A stretch of DNA of 64,000 nt from Buchnera aphidicola (Sipha maydis) (GTDB lineage: Bacteria > Pseudomonadota > Gammaproteobacteria > Enterobacterales > Enterobacteriaceae), in the NCBI RefSeq assembly GCF_024029855.1, contig NZ_CP097205.1:1-64000 (forward strand). Direction: 5' to 3'. Made by a program: the position numbers and the translations under genes. The notes beneath the pieces were generated by a model. It did not search any database. It was not told the origin of the DNA and saw only the letters and a program-made list of their open reading frames with translations. The first letter of the stretch is position 1; every line of letters starts with the position of its first letter. Below are positions 21,906 through 32,588 of the stretch, piece after piece.

Positions 21906-23752
21906 ATTTATTGTTATTAATGATTCTTCTTCCATTAATAAGTTTTTTATGTATTTGTTTTTCTAATAGAAAATTTCCTAATTTTGTTTATAATTTTTTA
22001 GGAGTTTTTCCTATTTTTATTTGTTTTATACTTATTAATTATTTTTATATCCATTATTTTCATGATGAAAATCAAAAATTTCATCAATTTTTTTGGACTT
22101 GGATGGAATTGAATAATATTCCAATTAATTTTTCTCTATATATAGATAAATTATCTATAATTATGCTTGAAGTAATTACAGGAGTTGGGTTTTTAATACA
22201 GTTTTTTTCTATTTGGTATATGAGAAAAAAAAATGATATAGGAAGATTTTTTTCTTATACAAATTTATTTTTTTCAAGTATGATTTTGTTAGTTTTATCA
22301 GATAATTTATTGGTTACATATTTTTCATGGGAACTTGTAGGATTTTGTTCATATGCACTAATTGGATTTTATTATACTATTTCATCAAATATAAAATCTT
22401 CTATGAAAGCATTTATTGTTACCAGAATAGGTGATTTATTTATTTTATTAGCAATATTTCTTTTATTTGTATTATTTCATACTTTAAATTTTTCTCATTT
22501 GTTAAAGTTAAGTTATCATAAGAATATTTATCATGATTGCATTTACTTAAAATTATCAATGATTTTTATCTTATTAGGTGCACTTTCTAAATCGGCTCAA
22601 TTTCCTTTGCAAGTATGGTTGTTAAAAGCTATGGTAGGTCCTACTCCAGTGTCAGCATTAATACATTCAGCAACTATGATTACTGCTGGAGTGTACTTAA
22701 TTCTTCGGATAAGTTTTTTATTTGAAATATTTGAAGAAATTTTATTTATAGTGTCTATTTTAGGTGTTCTTACAATTTTGATCGCAAGTATTTCAGCGAT
22801 TTATGAAAACAATATAAAGAAGATTTTAGCATATTCTACAATGAGTCAAATTGGATATATGTTTTTAGGTTTAGGTATGAAATTATGGGGAGCTGTTATT
22901 TCTTATTTAGTTATACATTCTTTTTTTAAAGCATTATTGTTTTTATCAGCTGGAGTATTAATTTCTTCCTGCAATAACGAAAGTAATATTTTTAAAATTA
23001 GTGTTTCAAAAAGAACATTTCCATTTTTGTATTCATGTTTTTTGATAGGAGTATTATCATTAATAGCATGTCCTTTTTTAACATCTAGTTTTTATACTAA
23101 AAGTTTAATTATTTCTGGCATTTTCAATAAAAATTATTATATATTTTTCTTTCTTGCTGTTTTTGGTTCTTTTTTAACAGCAATATATTCTTCTAGAATG
23201 TTATTTTTAATATTTTTTAAAAGTAAAAAATTAAAAATTAAATCTTTCAATAATGTATATTATTTCTTGCCATTATTAATTTTGTCTATATTATCATCAT
23301 TTATAGGAATTTTATCTTTTCATCCACTTTTACAAAGATTATCTTTTTCAGAATTTTTAGATTTAAAAAAAATATTTGTTGAATTATGCGTGTTTTCGGC
23401 ATCTTTATGTGGTGTGATTTTTTCATATTATTTATATGTTTTAAATTTTGATGTCATGAAGAAACAATATAAAAAAATGAAGAAATCTCGTATATTAAAA
23501 TTTTTTGATAAAAATTTTGGATTAGATTATTTATATGAATTTTGTTTTATTAAAACATTTTTGTTCTTAAAAAGAATTTTCTTTGTGGATAATATAAAAA
23601 AAATTTTAGACAATTGTTATTGTTTATTAAAATTATTAAATAATAATTTAATTATTTTTGAAAATAAAAGTTTAAGTTTTTATATTTTAGCTATTTTTAC
23701 AGGAACATTAATTATTTTGTGTTATTTTTTACTTTTTCTACAGTTAATTTAG
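21902..23752 (+). CDS. nuoL: NADH-quinone oxidoreductase subunit L (antiporter-like)
   Basis: Distal proton-pumping subunit, 616 residues (E. coli 613), with about 16 helices and the long lateral helix near the C-terminus. Key charged residues are retained: the Glu in SWELVGFCSYALIGF, and the Lys in ALSKSAQFPLQVWLLKAM with the following GPTPVSALIHSATM. The C-terminal 130 residues are divergent and Phe/Ile/Lys-rich. It is followed after 71 bases by nuoM. Confidence 0.97.
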   Translation: MNLLLLMILLPLISFLCICFSNRKFPNFVYNFLGVFPIFICFILINYFYIHYFHDENQKFHQFFWTWMELNNIPINFSLYIDKLSIIMLEVITGVGFLIQFFSIWYMRKKNDIGRFFSYTNLFFSSMILLVLSDNLLVTYFSWELVGFCSYALIGFYYTISSNIKSSMKAFIVTRIGDLFILLAIFLLFVLFHTLNFSHLLKLSYHKNIYHDCIYLKLSMIFILLGALSKSAQFPLQVWLLKAMVGPTPVSALIHSATMITAGVYLILRISFLFEIFEEILFIVSILGVLTILIASISAIYENNIKKILAYSTMSQIGYMFLGLGMKLWGAVISYLVIHSFFKALLFLSAGVLISSCNNESNIFKISVSKRTFPFLYSCFLIGVLSLIACPFLTSSFYTKSLIISGIFNKNYYIFFFLAVFGSFLTAIYSSRMLFLIFFKSKKLKIKSFNNVYYFLPLLILSILSSFIGILSFHPLLQRLSFSEFLDLKKIFVELCVFSASLCGVIFSYYLYVLNFDVMKKQYKKMKKSRILKFFDKNFGLDYLYEFCFIKTFLFLKRIFFVDNIKKILDNCYCLLKLLNNNLIIFENKSLSFYILAIFTGTLIILCYFLLFLQLI

Positions 23753-23823
23753 GTTTGTAAATTTATTTATCAAATGATGTATAAAAATTTTTTTTTTAAA
23801 GTTATTTTAGAATAGGATTTTTT

Positions 23824-25341
23824 ATGATACTTTTTTTATTAATTTTTATTCCTTTAATAGGTGCTTTTTTTGCCTGGAAATCAGAAAAAATTGGATTAAA
23901 AGTACCTAGATTTATTGCTTTATTTGTTTTACTCATAAATTTTTTTTTATTAATTAAATTATTTTATGATAAATTTTTATATTTTTCTGGAAATGCTCGA
24001 TTTCCTTTTTTCGATGAAATTTCTATACCGTGGATAAAATTTTTTGGTATTAATTTTCATTTAGGGATAGATATTTTGTCATTTTTAATGATATTTTTAA
24101 CAATTTTTTTATCTTTAGTTTCGATTTTATTAAGTTGGAATGAAAATGTTAAAAATATAGGTTGTTTTTATTTTTTGATATTGTTAATTGTTTCCAATAT
24201 TATGGGAATTTTTTTATCTTTAGATTTATTTTTATTTTTTACATTTTTGGAAATAGTTTGTATACCTATTTATTTTTTAATGATATATTGGGGAAGAAAA
24301 CATGAGGATTATAAAAATTGTTCTAGAATTGCAAATGAATATTTAATATATTCTCAATTATCTGGTTGTATTTTGTTTATTTCTATTTTAGGAATAGCAA
24401 TTCATAATTATCATTTAAATTATACTTGGAGTTTTGATTTTCGTATATTACATTATCCTGTAAAAAATTTATTTTTAAGAAATTTATTAATTTGTGGATT
24501 TTTAGTTTCTTTTTTTATAAAAATGCCTATATTTCCTTTTCATAGTTGGTTTCCAAATTTTCATAAGAATACTCCTATTTCGGGATCATTTGATTTGATT
24601 GGGATTTTAATAAAAACTTCTCTATACGGTATTTTACGTTTTATTATTTGCATGTTTCCTGATTATATGTCGTTTATTCCAGAATTTTTTCGTTGTTTAG
24701 GATTATTTTGTATATTTTATGGTATTTTTATTGCATTTTCTCAAAAGAATATAAAAAAAATAATAGCTTATACATCAATTTCTCATATGGGTTATATTTT
24801 AATTGCAATTTATTCTCAGTCTGATATTGCTATTTCAGGAATTTTGATACAGATTCTTTCATATAGTTTATCTACTACAGGATTAATTATTTTGACAAGA
24901 ATATTATATAGGAATTTTAAAACATATAATTTTCAAGAAATGATGGGATTATGGGATAAGATGCCTTATGTTCCTGGATTTTTTTTATTTTTTATCATGT
25001 CTAATTTAGGAATTCCAGGTACTGGAAATTTTGTTGGAGAGTATTTAATGTTATTGGGAGGTTTTGAAAATTTTCCTATCATTACTTCTGTTTCTATGAT
25101 TGGTTTAATTTTTTTATCTGTTTTATTTTTAGGTATTTTTCATAAAATTTTTTATGGAGTTAGTAATGTTATATATATAAAAGATCAAATGTCTCGATTA
25201 GAATTTTTTATTCTATCAAATTTAGTAGTTTTACTACTTTTAATTGGAATTTTTCCTAATTTTTTATTACAAGTATTTACATGTTTTCATTTTATAAATA
25301 TTTCTAGAATAATTTTGATTATTCCTACAATATTAAGGTAG
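23824..25341 (+). CDS. nuoM: NADH-quinone oxidoreductase subunit M (antiporter-like)
   Basis: Proton-pumping membrane subunit, 505 residues (E. coli 509). The conserved Glu (TFLEIVCIPIYFLM), the Lys before PIFPFHSWFPNFH and the second Lys in GILIKTSLYG are in place. The loop after HSW departs from the usual H-A-x-APT-SGS pattern (here HKNTPISGS), a moderate divergence, but the frame and length are normal. It lies 8 bases before nuoN. Confidence 0.96.
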   Translation: MILFLLIFIPLIGAFFAWKSEKIGLKVPRFIALFVLLINFFLLIKLFYDKFLYFSGNARFPFFDEISIPWIKFFGINFHLGIDILSFLMIFLTIFLSLVSILLSWNENVKNIGCFYFLILLIVSNIMGIFLSLDLFLFFTFLEIVCIPIYFLMIYWGRKHEDYKNCSRIANEYLIYSQLSGCILFISILGIAIHNYHLNYTWSFDFRILHYPVKNLFLRNLLICGFLVSFFIKMPIFPFHSWFPNFHKNTPISGSFDLIGILIKTSLYGILRFIICMFPDYMSFIPEFFRCLGLFCIFYGIFIAFSQKNIKKIIAYTSISHMGYILIAIYSQSDIAISGILIQILSYSLSTTGLIILTRILYRNFKTYNFQEMMGLWDKMPYVPGFFLFFIMSNLGIPGTGNFVGEYLMLLGGFENFPIITSVSMIGLIFLSVLFLGIFHKIFYGVSNVIYIKDQMSRLEFFILSNLVVLLLLIGIFPNFLLQVFTCFHFINISRIILIIPTILR

Positions 25342-25349
25342 ATTTTATA

Positions 25350-26810
25350 ATGAACTTTACTCTTAAAAATTTTTTTTTTATATCTCCTTTTTTAGCTTTA
25401 GGATTTTCAATAATAATAAATTTATTAATTATTATTATTAAAAGAAATTTTTTTTTATCTTTTTTATCTACTGTATTTGGTTTGATATTATCTGTATGTT
25501 GTTATTATTATTTTTTAAATAATTTTGATATAAAATATATATATTTACAATGTTTTTATGATCATATATATTCATTTTATTTTTTTATGTTTTTTTTAAG
25601 TAGTTTATTTACTGCATTTTTTGTTTATTTTTGGTTACGAGATAGCAAGTTGAATCGAGAAGAATTTTATTTATTATTATTAATATCTAATTTAGGAGGA
25701 TATTTATTATGTCTTACTAATGATATTTTTATTTTTTACATAGGAATGGAATTATTATCTTTTCCTTTATTGGGAATGATGAGTTATTTTTCTTTTACGA
25801 ATAGTAATAATTTGTTATCTTCTTTTCAATATTTTGTTATTTCGAGTATTTCTTCTATTTTTGCGTTGTTAGGTATAAATTTGATATATTTATCTTATGG
25901 GAATTTAAGTATCACCGTTTTACAAGAAAACAATTATTTATTGAATCTGGATGATAAGTCTGTAATATTTTTATTTGGAATAATTTTTTTATATATTTCT
26001 TTTTTAATGAAATTTTCGATGTTTCCTTTTTATTTTTGGGTTGCTGATATTTATCAAGGTATTTCATGTATTTCTTTAATGTATTTTTCTAATGCGATAA
26101 AAATAATTTTTTTTGTTATGTTTTTAAAATTTTGTCGTTTTTTTATTGGTTCGAATCATTTGTTTTTCTTTTATTTTTTAAAATGTATAATTATTTTTTC
26201 TATTATTTTTGGTAGTGTTCTCTCATTATATCAAAAAAATTTTAAAAGATTTCTTGGTTATTCTTCGGTTGCAAATTTAGCATATTTAATGATTCCTGTT
26301 TTATTACAAAATTCTGAACAATCTTTTGATTTAGCGATGAAGATTTATTTATTTTGTTATTTCTTGAATAGTTCAGTTTTGTTTGGAGCAATGCATTTAA
26401 TTTCTCGTGTATTAGAAAAAAACAAACGTTATTTATTGGAAAATTATGAAGGTATTTTTTGGAAAAATCCTGTTTTATCTATTGCAATAATAATATCCAG
26501 TTTTTCTATGGCAGGAATGCCTTTCACAATTGGATTTGTAGGTAAGTTGTATTTACTTAAAATTTTAATGATTAAAAACCAAATTTTTTTAATTCTCTGT
26601 GTTTTTTTCGGAAGTGCAGTGAGTTTATATTATTATTTTAATTTTATTAAATTATTTTTTTACGAAAATACAAAACATATTTCAAATAATTCTTTTATTA
26701 AAACCAATTTATTTATTTTTTCTAAAATTTTTGTCTTTGTTTTATCATTATTAATTATATTATTTAATTTAAACTTCAATCTTTTAAAAGTAATATTCTT
26801 GCATTTTTAA
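25350..26810 (+). CDS. nuoN: NADH-quinone oxidoreductase subunit N (antiporter-like)
   Basis: Third antiporter-like subunit, 486 residues (E. coli 485). Visible are the conserved Glu in YIGMELLSFPLLGMM, the Lys in FLMKFSMFPFYFW followed by VADIYQG, and the Lys in NAIKIIFFVM. It is the last gene of the operon. Sequence conservation is the weakest of the three antiporter-like subunits, but all channel charges I looked for remain. Confidence 0.96.
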   Translation: MNFTLKNFFFISPFLALGFSIIINLLIIIIKRNFFLSFLSTVFGLILSVCCYYYFLNNFDIKYIYLQCFYDHIYSFYFFMFFLSSLFTAFFVYFWLRDSKLNREEFYLLLLISNLGGYLLCLTNDIFIFYIGMELLSFPLLGMMSYFSFTNSNNLLSSFQYFVISSISSIFALLGINLIYLSYGNLSITVLQENNYLLNLDDKSVIFLFGIIFLYISFLMKFSMFPFYFWVADIYQGISCISLMYFSNAIKIIFFVMFLKFCRFFIGSNHLFFFYFLKCIIIFSIIFGSVLSLYQKNFKRFLGYSSVANLAYLMIPVLLQNSEQSFDLAMKIYLFCYFLNSSVLFGAMHLISRVLEKNKRYLLENYEGIFWKNPVLSIAIIISSFSMAGMPFTIGFVGKLYLLKILMIKNQIFLILCVFFGSAVSLYYYFNFIKLFFYENTKHISNNSFIKTNLFIFSKIFVFVLSLLIILFNLNFNLLKVIFLHF

Positions 26811-27233
26811 AACTAATATATATTTTTATATTTTATGTGATAAACATAACTATATTGAATGGTTTGAAAGTTATTAAAATTTTTTTTAAAAATTTTTTAT
26901 AAAAGTAAAAATTCTTTAAATTTTTATTAAATTTTTATAAATTTTTTTTTAACATTTTTAAATTAATAATTTTTTTCTAAAAAAGAGAAAAAAAATTCTT
27001 AATCAAACTATTAAAACTAGAATAAAATAAAAATTTATAAATTTAAAAAAATATTTTTTATTAAAGAATTTATTTAAATCAAATAAATTTTTTTGATACG
27101 AGAATTTTATATGAGAAGTTTTATGAAATATCTTTAGACGATAATATCTATTAATAATTTTTATTGAAATATATTAAAATAACTTTTTATAAAAAAGTTA
27201 TTTTATAAAAAAATTTAATATTTTGGAAATAAT
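26811..27233 (+). other. A+T-rich gap after the nuo operon, with a strong hairpin
   Basis: 423 bases without a credible gene. Near its end is a perfect 14-bp stem, TAAAATAACTTTTT (27175-27188) with AAAAAGTTATTTTA (27192-27205), and a 3-base loop. It may terminate the nuo transcript or act in the cvpA leader. A weaker A/T inverted repeat lies at about 26968-26997. In E. coli folC lies near cvpA, and I recall folC between nuoN and cvpA in Buchnera, so this gap is probably decayed folC. I could not recognise residual FolC peptides. Confidence 0.55.
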
Positions 27234-27701
27234 ATGAATATATATGATTTTTTTATTATTTTTTTTATATCAGCTTCAACGATTATTGGTGTGATTAGAG
27301 GTTTTTTAAGAGAAATGTTATCTTTTGGTATATTATATCTTGTTAGTTTATTTTTTTTCTTTTTTTATCCACGAATAATAAAGCATTTTTCTTTTATTTC
27401 TAATTTTTTTCTAAAAATTGTAATAATTTTTTTCATTATGAGTCTTGTAATTCTATTTTTAGAATCTTCGTGTTTATTTTTTTTCAATAATTTTTTTATA
27501 GATATGACTCTTCCAAGTTTAAATAATTTTATATTAGGGTTTATTTTTGGTTTTTTAAGAGGAATAATTTTAATTCTTTATTTTCTTATTTTTTTAAATA
27601 AGATATGTCACGTGAATAGTTGTTTTTATTATCAAAAATCTTTTTGTATTCCTATTCTTTTAAAGATTATATATTTTATGAGGAATATTAAATTTTTTTA
27701 A
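27234..27701 (+). CDS. cvpA: CvpA family membrane protein
   Basis: Inner-membrane protein of the colicin V production family. E. coli CvpA has 162 residues; this one has 155. Four hydrophobic segments are evident, and the N-terminal signature SASTIIGVIRGFLREMLSFG matches the family. Its molecular role in an endosymbiont is unknown. In E. coli it is linked to purF, which is absent here. The sequence is extremely Phe/Ile-rich. The start ATG has GGAA about 6 bases upstream. Confidence 0.85.
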   Translation: MNIYDFFIIFFISASTIIGVIRGFLREMLSFGILYLVSLFFFFFYPRIIKHFSFISNFFLKIVIIFFIMSLVILFLESSCLFFFNNFFIDMTLPSLNNFILGFIFGFLRGIILILYFLIFLNKICHVNSCFYYQKSFCIPILLKIIYFMRNIKFF

Positions 27702-27716
27702 TTTTTTTAGATAATT

Positions 27717-27749
<33 letters not shown>

Positions 27750-27817
27750 GTATTTTTTTTAAATAGAAAAATTTAAAATAATTTATTTTAAAAATTCGAA
27801 AAGAGAATCATAAAATT

Positions 27818-28306
27818 ATGATTTCAAAATTAATATATGCTTCTAGATTATTTATATTTCCTATATATTTTGGTTTATCTGTAAGCTTAATATTATTAAC
27901 AGTAAAATTTTTTCAAGAAATTGCTTGTGTACTTCCTGAAATATTTGTAATCACTGAATCTGAATTAGTATTAGTTATTTTATCTTTAATCGATATTGTT
28001 TTAGTTGGTGGTTTATTAGTAATGGTGATGTTTTCAGGATATGAAAATTTTATATCTAGAATGCGGATTAAAAATGATAAAGAAAGATTAAGTTGGATGG
28101 GAACTATGGATGTAAATTCTATTAAAAATAAAGTTTCTTCTTCAATTGTTGCAATTTCTTCAGTTCATTTGTTAAGGTTATTTGTAGAAGCAGATAAAGT
28201 TTTTGATGATAAAATATTGTTATGTATTTTGCTTCATTTAACTTTTGTGATTTCTGCTTTGGGCATGGCGTATATTGATAAAATGAGTAAAAAATTAAAA
28301 AATTGA
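27818..28306 (+). CDS. yqhA: UPF0114 (YqhA-like) membrane protein
   Basis: 162-residue membrane protein (E. coli YqhA 164) of unknown function. About four hydrophobic segments are present. Family features seen are the N-terminal [13 protein letters not shown], the central [30 protein letters not shown] and the late cluster [18 protein letters not shown]. In many Buchnera strains the homologue lies on the leucine plasmid between repA1 and repA2, so a chromosomal position between cvpA and prs is notable. It converges on prs with 56 bases between. It is preceded by a short A+T-rich leader with GAAAAGAGAA before the ATG. Confidence 0.88.
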   Translation: MISKLIYASRLFIFPIYFGLSVSLILLTVKFFQEIACVLPEIFVITESELVLVILSLIDIVLVGGLLVMVMFSGYENFISRMRIKNDKERLSWMGTMDVNSIKNKVSSSIVAISSVHLLRLFVEADKVFDDKILLCILLHLTFVISALGMAYIDKMSKKLKN

Positions 28307-28362
28307 TTTATTTTTATTTTTTACTCTTTTTCTTGCAAAAATATATTTTTTTAAAATCTTTT

Positions 28363-29310
28363 TTAATTTTTAAAAATTTTTGAAAGAGATTTTTCTGTAT
28401 GTATTCTTTTTATTGCTTGTGCTAATATTTTTGCTAGAGTTAATACTCTGATATTAGAGATTTCTATATTTTGCGATAACGGAATAGTGTCACAGATAAT
28501 AATTTCATTCAAACAAGAATTTTTAATATTTTTGTATATATTTCCCGAAAATACTGGATGTGTTGCATAAGCAAAAATATTTTTTGCTCCTTGTTTTTTT
28601 AAAGCATGTGATGCATTACATATGGTTCCTCCTGTGTCTATCATATCATCTATTATGATACAATCTTTATTCTTTACATTTCCTATAATATTCATAACTT
28701 TTGAAATATTTTTACTATTTCTCCTTTTATCTATAATTGCCATTTCTATATTATCATTTAATGATTTTGCAATTTTTCTTGCTCTAATGACACCTCCAAT
28801 ATCTGGAGAAACAACTATTGGATTTTTTAATTTTTTTTCTATAATATCTTTTAGTAAAACAAGACTTCCAATGATATTATCTATTGGAATTTCAAAAAAT
28901 CCTTGAATTTGTTCTGTGTGTAAATCGACAGTTAACACACGATCAACTCCAATATTTGATAAAATATTAGCTATAACTTTAGCCGTGATAGGAACTCTTG
29001 CTGATTGTGCTCTTTTGTCTTGTCTTGAATATCCAAAATAAGGTATGACTGCTGTAATTCTTTTAGCGGATGATCTTTTTAAAGCATCAGTTATTACAAT
29101 TAATTCCATTAAATTATCATTAGATGGAGTACAAATAGATTGAATAATAAATGTATCTTTTCCTCTTACGTTTTCATTAATTTCTACATTTATTTCTCCA
29201 TCATTAAATTTGTTTACTGTTGCTTTTCCAAGATTCAAATTTAATATTTTAGAAATGGATTTTGCTAATCTCGGTATTGAATTTCCAGAAAATAATTTTA
29301 TACGCGACAT
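28363..29310 (-). CDS. prs: Ribose-phosphate pyrophosphokinase
   Basis: Makes PRPP from ribose 5-phosphate and ATP, feeding nucleotide, histidine and tryptophan synthesis. It has 315 residues, identical in length to E. coli. Motifs present are the ATP/metal loop around [41 protein letters not shown] and the PRPP loop [11 protein letters not shown]. It lies opposite prfA, separated by a 376-base gap. Confidence 0.98.
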   Translation of the reverse strand: MSRIKLFSGNSIPRLAKSISKILNLNLGKATVNKFNDGEINVEINENVRGKDTFIIQSICTPSNDNLMELIVITDALKRSSAKRITAVIPYFGYSRQDKRAQSARVPITAKVIANILSNIGVDRVLTVDLHTEQIQGFFEIPIDNIIGSLVLLKDIIEKKLKNPIVVSPDIGGVIRARKIAKSLNDNIEMAIIDKRRNSKNISKVMNIIGNVKNKDCIIIDDMIDTGGTICNASHALKKQGAKNIFAYATHPVFSGNIYKNIKNSCLNEIIICDTIPLSQNIEISNIRVLTLAKILAQAIKRIHTEKSLSKIFKN

Positions 29311-29686
29311 ATAAATCCTATATAATTTCTTAAATGTAATATTTATATAAAAATTTTATGATATTTTATTAATATATTTTAAAAAAAATTTATTATAAGT
29401 TATTTTACTTATAATATGAATGTTTTTTATAATTAGTATTTTTTTAAAGTATTAATATATTTTTTTAATATATTGTTTTTATTTTTTTAAATATTATAAT
29501 TTAATAATTTTATTAAAAATTTAATTTATTTACAATAAATTATTTTTTTTATTTTTGATTTATATGTAAAAAAATTTTATTTTATAAATATTTAAATCTT
29601 TAATTTTAATATATTATTTTTTTATATTTTTTAGAATTTATTAAAATTTTTTATAAATTAATATTAAAAAAAGGTTTTCGTAAAAT
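29311..29686. other. Divergent A+T-rich gap between prs and prfA
   Basis: 376 bases with only A/T-rich sequence and no gene I can support. In E. coli the corresponding interval holds ispE and lolB (prs strand) and hemA (prfA strand). None is visible, so the gap is probably the residue of those losses. It must hold the promoters of prs and prfA-prmC, but no clear -35/-10 pair could be singled out. Confidence 0.6.
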
Positions 29687-30772
29687 ATGAAATTATCTAT
29701 ATTAAAAAAGCTGGAATTTTTAGAGAATAGGTTTTATGAAATTGAGAAAATTTTATCTGAAAAAAAAACTATTAATGATAAAAAATATTTTTCCAATTTA
29801 TCAAAAGAGTACTTAAAAATTTCTAACACTGTATCTTTATTTAAAAAATGGAAAAAAATTAAGAATAATATTAAAAAAACAAAAAAAATATTACATGATA
29901 AAGAAATTTATCTATTAGCTATAGAAGATTTAAAAATATTAAAAAAAAATAAAATAAATTTAGAAAAAAAAATATCTATTTCTTTATTATCAAAAGATAA
30001 GAAAGATCTATTAAATTGTTTTATAGAAATACGTGCAGCAACTGGAGGAGATGAATCTTCAATTTTTTCTGGTGATTTGTATAAAATGTATATGCGTTAT
30101 GCAGAATTAAAAAATTGGAAAATTGATCTTGTGCATTCTCATTATGGTGAACATGGTGGATTTAAAGAAATTGTAATTAAAGTGATTGGAAAAGGAGCTT
30201 TTGGAAGATTAAAATTTGAATCTGGAGGTCATAGAGTACAGAGAGTTCCAAAAACAGAAACACAAGGAAGAATTCATACTTCAACATGTATTATTGCTGT
30301 AATTCCTGAATTACCAAAAGAAAAATCTTTTAAAATAAATGTAAAAGATTTAAAGATTGATACTTTTCGCTCTTCAGGAGCTGGTGGGCAACATGTTAAT
30401 ACAACGGATTCAGCAATTAGAATTACACATATTCCTACAGGTATAGTTGTTGAATGTCAAAATGAACGTTCACAACATAAAAATAAATCGCGAGCATTAT
30501 CTGTTTTAAAATCTAGAATAGATTCTGAAATAGATTTAAAAAAACATCAAGAAACATCTTTTTTAAAAAAAAAATTATTAGGTAGTGGAGAACGTTCTGA
30601 TCGCAATAGAACATATAATTTTCCACAAAATCGTGTAACAGATCATAGAATTAATTTAACTTTGTATAGATTAGATGAAATTTTATCTGGGAATTTAGAT
30701 CTTCTTATAAATCCTATGATTCAAGATAATCAAATCTATTTATTATCAAAATTATCTGAGACACATGCATGA
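29687..30772 (+). CDS. prfA: Peptide chain release factor 1
   Basis: Decodes UAA and UAG stop codons and triggers peptide release. It has 361 residues (E. coli 360). The stop-codon recognition tripeptide is in [18 protein letters not shown] (PxT form, here Pro-Lys-Thr), and the catalytic GGQ is in [17 protein letters not shown]. The N-terminal coiled domain is Lys-rich and divergent. Its stop overlaps the prmC start (ATGA). The modifying enzyme PrmC is therefore co-expressed, as in E. coli, where hemA precedes; hemA is absent here. Confidence 0.98.
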   Translation: MKLSILKKLEFLENRFYEIEKILSEKKTINDKKYFSNLSKEYLKISNTVSLFKKWKKIKNNIKKTKKILHDKEIYLLAIEDLKILKKNKINLEKKISISLLSKDKKDLLNCFIEIRAATGGDESSIFSGDLYKMYMRYAELKNWKIDLVHSHYGEHGGFKEIVIKVIGKGAFGRLKFESGGHRVQRVPKTETQGRIHTSTCIIAVIPELPKEKSFKINVKDLKIDTFRSSGAGGQHVNTTDSAIRITHIPTGIVVECQNERSQHKNKSRALSVLKSRIDSEIDLKKHQETSFLKKKLLGSGERSDRNRTYNFPQNRVTDHRINLTLYRLDEILSGNLDLLINPMIQDNQIYLLSKLSETHA

Positions 30773-31599
30773 ATATTAAGACGTGGAAAAAAATTGCATT
30801 AAAAAAATTACATAAAATTGATAATTTTCAATTAGATATTGATATTTTATTAAGTTATGTTTTGAAAAAAAAACGTAGTTGGATTCTTTGTTTTGAAGAG
30901 CATGTTTTAGATGAAAAAAAAATTTTTTTTTTAAATAAATTAATAGAAAGAAGATTACATCATGAACCTATTTCTTATTTGATACATAAAAAAGAATTTT
31001 ATTCTTTAAATTTTTTTATTTCGAAACGTGTTTTAATACCTAGACCAGAAAGTGAAATTTTAGTAGATCTTTCTTTAAAAAAAATTCCATTATCAGGTGA
31101 TATTTTAGATCTTGGAACAGGTTGTGGAAATATTGCAATTTCTATTGCTTATTACAATAGAAATTGTAATGTTACTGGAATAGATTATCAAGAAGAAATT
31201 ATTGATTTAGCGAGATATAATTCTAGAAAATTATATGTTAAAAATATAAATTTTTTTTGTAGTAATTGGTTTACTAATCTGAGTAATAAAAAATACAATT
31301 TAATTGTGAGTAATCCTCCGTATCTCAGTGAAAAAGAATATTTTTCTTCCAAAAAAAATATATTTTTTGAGCCTGTTACTTCATTATTTTCAAAAAAAGA
31401 TGGTTTTTCTGATATAATTCATATTATTAAAAATGCTAAAAATTATTTAAAGAATAAAGGTTGGTTATTAATAGAACATGGTTGGAAACAAAAAAAAATA
31501 GTACAAGATTTATTTAAAAAAAATTTTTATATTCATATAAAAACATATAAAGATTTAAATAAATTAAATAGAATGACTTTAGGTCAAATAATATTATAA
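30769..31599 (+). CDS. prmC: Release factor glutamine methyltransferase
   Basis: SAM-dependent N5-methyltransferase that modifies the Gln of the GGQ motif in RF1 and RF2. It has 276 residues (E. coli 277). The SAM-binding motif is [15 protein letters not shown] and the catalytic NPPY motif is in [13 protein letters not shown]. The substrate-side [10 protein letters not shown] block is also present. A 4-base overlap with prfA indicates coupled translation. Confidence 0.97.
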   Translation: MNIKTWKKIALKKLHKIDNFQLDIDILLSYVLKKKRSWILCFEEHVLDEKKIFFLNKLIERRLHHEPISYLIHKKEFYSLNFFISKRVLIPRPESEILVDLSLKKIPLSGDILDLGTGCGNIAISIAYYNRNCNVTGIDYQEEIIDLARYNSRKLYVKNINFFCSNWFTNLSNKKYNLIVSNPPYLSEKEYFSSKKNIFFEPVTSLFSKKDGFSDIIHIIKNAKNYLKNKGWLLIEHGWKQKKIVQDLFKKNFYIHIKTYKDLNKLNRMTLGQIIL

Positions 31600-31679
31600 T
31601 ATTATTATAATTTTTTTTAAAAGAGATTTTTTCTTATAAAAGAATGTTTTTATGTCAATAAACTTATTTTGGTAAAAAT

Positions 31680-32489
31680 ATGAAAGATTTTTTGAGTAAG
31701 AATTTTTCTAAATTAACTATTTTAGAATCCGTTTCTTTTTGTTTAAAAAAAATTAAAACTGATTATTGTGAAAAATTTGTTTTTTCTAATTTAAAAAAAA
31801 AAATATGTGAAGCTAAAAATTATTTAGAGTATGAAAAAAATTCTAAAAATCGGTTAAAAAAATTGTTAAAATTATTTTATTCTGTCTGGAAATTTAGAGA
31901 AATTGATGGAAAATATAATTTGTCAGATGTTTTATTATTAGATAATGTTTTAAAGACTTATAGAGGTACTGCAATTTCTTTGGGAATAATTTTATTATAT
32001 GTTGCTAAAAAATTAAATATTTCTTTAAATCCTATTATTTTTCCGACGCAAATTATTTTAAAATCATATTTTTCTGATAAAAAAAAAATTTTAATTAATC
32101 CTTTTAATGGAGAAATTTTAGAAAATCGTATATTAGATTTATGGTTAAAAGGTAATATTAGTTCGACGGTTTATTTAAATGAAAATTATTTAAAATCTTC
32201 TAAATCAAAAGATGTATTAAAAAAATTTTTAAATATTTTAAAATCATCTTTAATGGAAGAGAGAAAAATAGAATTAGCTTTAAAAGTGAGTAATGTTTTA
32301 TTAAAGATTTCTCCTGACGATCCATATGAGAGAAGAGATAGAGGTTTAATTTATTCTCAATTAGAATGTTATCAAATAGCAATTGAAGATTTATCTTATT
32401 TTGTTTATAAATGCCCTGAGGATCCTATTGTTGATATTATTAAATTAAAAATACAGTCTATTAAACATAATATTTATACTTTGCATTGA
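31680..32489 (+). CDS. sirB1: SirB1/YchA family protein (UPF0162)
   Basis: Member of the SirB1 (YchA) family, a transglutaminase-like N-terminal domain followed by TPR-like helices. It has 269 residues, the same as E. coli YchA. Visible family features are the N-terminal helices, YRGTAISLGIILLYVAKKL, the PFNGEIL segment, and a C-terminal TPR-like unit (SPDDPYERRDRGLIYSQLE). The catalytic Cys of true transglutaminases is not evident. The cellular function is unknown. The prfA-prmC-(sirB2)-sirB1 neighbourhood is that of E. coli, with sirB2 missing. Confidence 0.88.
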   Translation: MKDFLSKNFSKLTILESVSFCLKKIKTDYCEKFVFSNLKKKICEAKNYLEYEKNSKNRLKKLLKLFYSVWKFREIDGKYNLSDVLLLDNVLKTYRGTAISLGIILLYVAKKLNISLNPIIFPTQIILKSYFSDKKKILINPFNGEILENRILDLWLKGNISSTVYLNENYLKSSKSKDVLKKFLNILKSSLMEERKIELALKVSNVLLKISPDDPYERRDRGLIYSQLECYQIAIEDLSYFVYKCPEDPIVDIIKLKIQSIKHNIYTLH

Positions 32490-32588
32490 TATTTTTATAT
32501 ATTAAAAAATATATTTTATTAATCGTATATTTTTTATTTATTTTTGAAAGAGAATTTTTAACTTTTTCATTTATTAGGTCTTTTAATT

